Assembly: GCA_023445955.1 (NCBI GenBank)
Contig: JAEXJH010000322.1
Span: 1 to 15,712, forward strand
Reading direction: 5' to 3'
From: Pseudomonadota bacterium
GTDB lineage: Bacteria; Pseudomonadota; Alphaproteobacteria; Caulobacterales; Caulobacteraceae
Length of the DNA: 15,712 nt
The notes below the pieces were generated by a model. It did no database searches. It was given only the letters and a program-made list of their open reading frames with translations, and was not told where the DNA came from. Below, piece by piece: positions 14,524-15,712 of the stretch. Position 1 is the stretch's first letter; the number at the start of each line of letters is the position of its first letter. Both the position numbers and the translations under genes were made by a program.

Positions 14524-15198
14524 ATGGACTTCATCCGTATCCTCCGGTCGTTGGAGGAGTTCCTCTACGAGGTGATGACCTGGCTGGTCTTCTATCCGCG
14601 CACCTTGCTGCGCTCGGCGATCCGCCCGCTTGAGACCCTGGAATACTCCCGGACCGAGCTGCATAAGCCCGAGGAAGAGCAGTACGAGCAAGCGCTGAGC
14701 CCGCCGCTTTTCCTTATGCTGAGCCTGGTCATCTCGCACCTGATTGAACTGAGCCTTCACCTGCATCCCTTCGCGTCGATCGGCCATAAGGCCGAGACGC
14801 TGTTCGGTTCCGATCAGAACCTCGTCATCCTCCGGTCGCTGATGTTTGCGGCCTACCCGCTGATGTTCGCCCTCCAGCAGGTGAAGGAAGCCAAGCAGCC
14901 GCTGACCCGCAAGACGTTGCGCGGTCCCTTCTTCGGCGAGTGCTATCCGGCCTCGGTATTTTGCCTGCTGGTCGGCGTTGCTGGGACGATTGGCCAGGCA
15001 TGGCCCACCCACTCGTGGATCGGAGGCATCGTCGTGGCGCTCGCTAGCGCATGGTACGTCGGGGTACAGGCAGCCTGGACGAGGCGAGCAAGCAGGACTT
15101 GGAAGCAATCGCTGGCGATCGCTATTAGCTGTTTCCTGAAGGCGACACTGCTGCTCTTGGCGGCAGGCACGGCCATCACCTTGGCGGTCGTGGACTGA
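14524..15198 (+). CDS. Multi-pass inner-membrane protein of unknown function
   Basis: A 224-residue protein that I do not recognise. The start ATG at 14524 is chosen because GAAGG (14511-14515) lies 8 nt upstream and because the longer frame adds only an Arg-rich stretch. An N-terminal amphipathic segment (FIRILRSLEEFLYEVMTWLVFYP) is followed by hydrophobic helices at about 59-79, 101-119, 141-159, 164-184 and 197-221. A conserved-looking cytoplasmic loop (EYSRTELHKPEEEQYEQALSP) sits before the first main helix. The overall shape resembles Yip1/permease-type small membrane proteins, but no motif settles it. Its stop is one base before the start of the DUF4239 gene (TGACATG), so the two are translationally coupled and probably act together. 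Confidence 0.82.
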   Translation: MDFIRILRSLEEFLYEVMTWLVFYPRTLLRSAIRPLETLEYSRTELHKPEEEQYEQALSPPLFLMLSLVISHLIELSLHLHPFASIGHKAETLFGSDQNLVILRSLMFAAYPLMFALQQVKEAKQPLTRKTLRGPFFGECYPASVFCLLVGVAGTIGQAWPTHSWIGGIVVALASAWYVGVQAAWTRRASRTWKQSLAIAISCFLKATLLLLAAGTAITLAVVD

Positions 15199-15199
15199 C

Positions 15200-15712
15200 A
15201 TGGACAAGTTGGTCAATCAGGCCCCGCTCGCGCTGATCAGCGGCGGCCTCTTCCTCCTGCTTATCGGCCTGCGCGAACTCTCGGCATGGATGACCCGCCG
15301 CTTGGCGTCGGAGCGCGGGACCGACCATCCGGGCTATGTGCTGTCGGGCGTCCTGGGCCTTCTGTCTCTGCTGATCGCCTTCACCTTCGGCCTAGCGCTC
15401 GATCGTTATGAGGCGCGCTACAACCTGCTGGTCGCCGAGGCTGCGGCGCTCAACACGGCCGACATGCGCGTGCGGCTGCTCGACCAGCCGGCGTCCGGCC
15501 GCCTGGTCAAGCTCGTCCGTGAGTATGCCGAGGTCCGAGTCCAATACGGCTCGGCCGACGCTGGTGAGAAGCCGCCCTTCGAGGCGGCCTCGCAGGTGCT
15601 GCGCCGCGAGATTCAGCGCGAGACGCTGAGCGCGGTGCGCAACGTCCGTGACCGGCCGTTCGCCCCCTTGGTGATCCAGGCAGTCAATGACGCCTTGGCC
15701 GTGGGTGTCTCC
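15200..15712 (+). CDS. DUF4239 (bestrophin-like) membrane protein, 3' end outside window
   Basis: An open frame of 171 codons that is still open at the right edge. The N-terminal helix is about 9-27 (LALISGGLFLLLIGL). A second hydrophobic segment at about 50-66 (LSGVLGLLSLLIAFTFGLAL) leads straight into DRYEARYNLLVAEAAALNTA, the signature of DUF4239. A charged region follows (RLVKLVREYAEVRVQYG). The family is predicted to have four helices in two pairs, so the second pair should lie beyond the window. Its relation to bestrophin anion channels is a fold-level suggestion from family knowledge. It starts one base after the upstream membrane gene, with no ribosome site of its own except GGACTGAC overlapping that gene's stop, so its translation probably depends on that gene. 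Confidence 0.82.
   Translation, partial: MDKLVNQAPLALISGGLFLLLIGLRELSAWMTRRLASERGTDHPGYVLSGVLGLLSLLIAFTFGLALDRYEARYNLLVAEAAALNTADMRVRLLDQPASGRLVKLVREYAEVRVQYGSADAGEKPPFEAASQVLRREIQRETLSAVRNVRDRPFAPLVIQAVNDALAVGVS

Overview
The window is about 15.7 kb of GC-rich DNA, densely packed with short intergenic gaps. An ECF sigma / FecR / STN-type TonB-dependent receptor cascade, a D-lactate dehydrogenase remnant and several periplasmic proteins suggest a free-living alphaproteobacterium, most likely a Caulobacter relative. That placement is inferred from gene content and style only.

Region 1 (125-7956, all minus strand, transcribed from high to low coordinates) reads as one operon-like glycan-utilisation unit: ECF sigma factor, FecR anti-sigma factor, STN-domain TonB-dependent receptor, SGNH/GDSL hydrolase, GH92 glycosidase. 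Genes overlap or lie 8 bp apart, except for a 75-bp gap before the receptor that holds a TATAAT box and a hairpin able to mask the ribosome site. The logic fits cell-surface signalling: ligand on the receptor is sensed through FecR, the sigma factor is released, and receptor and enzymes are made. The GH92 enzyme has Gln where alpha-mannosidases of the family have the catalytic-acid Glu. That change is known, from memory, in the bacterial GH92 that cleaves mannose-1-phospho-6-mannose. This is the strongest lead in the window: a possible phosphomannan (yeast or fungal cell-wall) scavenging system.

Region 2 (8186-9865) is a divergent pair, a TetR-family repressor (minus) and an NmrA-like NAD(P)-binding protein (plus), with a 123-bp shared control region.

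Region 3 (10081-13187, all minus) is an envelope-related cluster. It has two secreted proteins sharing a nearly identical ~71-residue N-terminal module, one at each end. Between them lie a two-domain L,D-transpeptidase with a degenerate second domain and a D-lactate dehydrogenase gene that has lost its central NAD-binding part by an in-frame deletion. One paralogue has a C-terminal domain resembling g-type lysozyme inhibitors, so a cell-wall role is plausible.

Region 4 (13310-15712) has a membrane-anchored TraB/TIKI-like protein (minus). Divergent from it is a tightly coupled pair: a five-helix membrane protein of unknown function and a DUF4239 (bestrophin-like) membrane protein that runs off the right edge.

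No tRNA, rRNA, CRISPR array, IS element or phage gene was seen.
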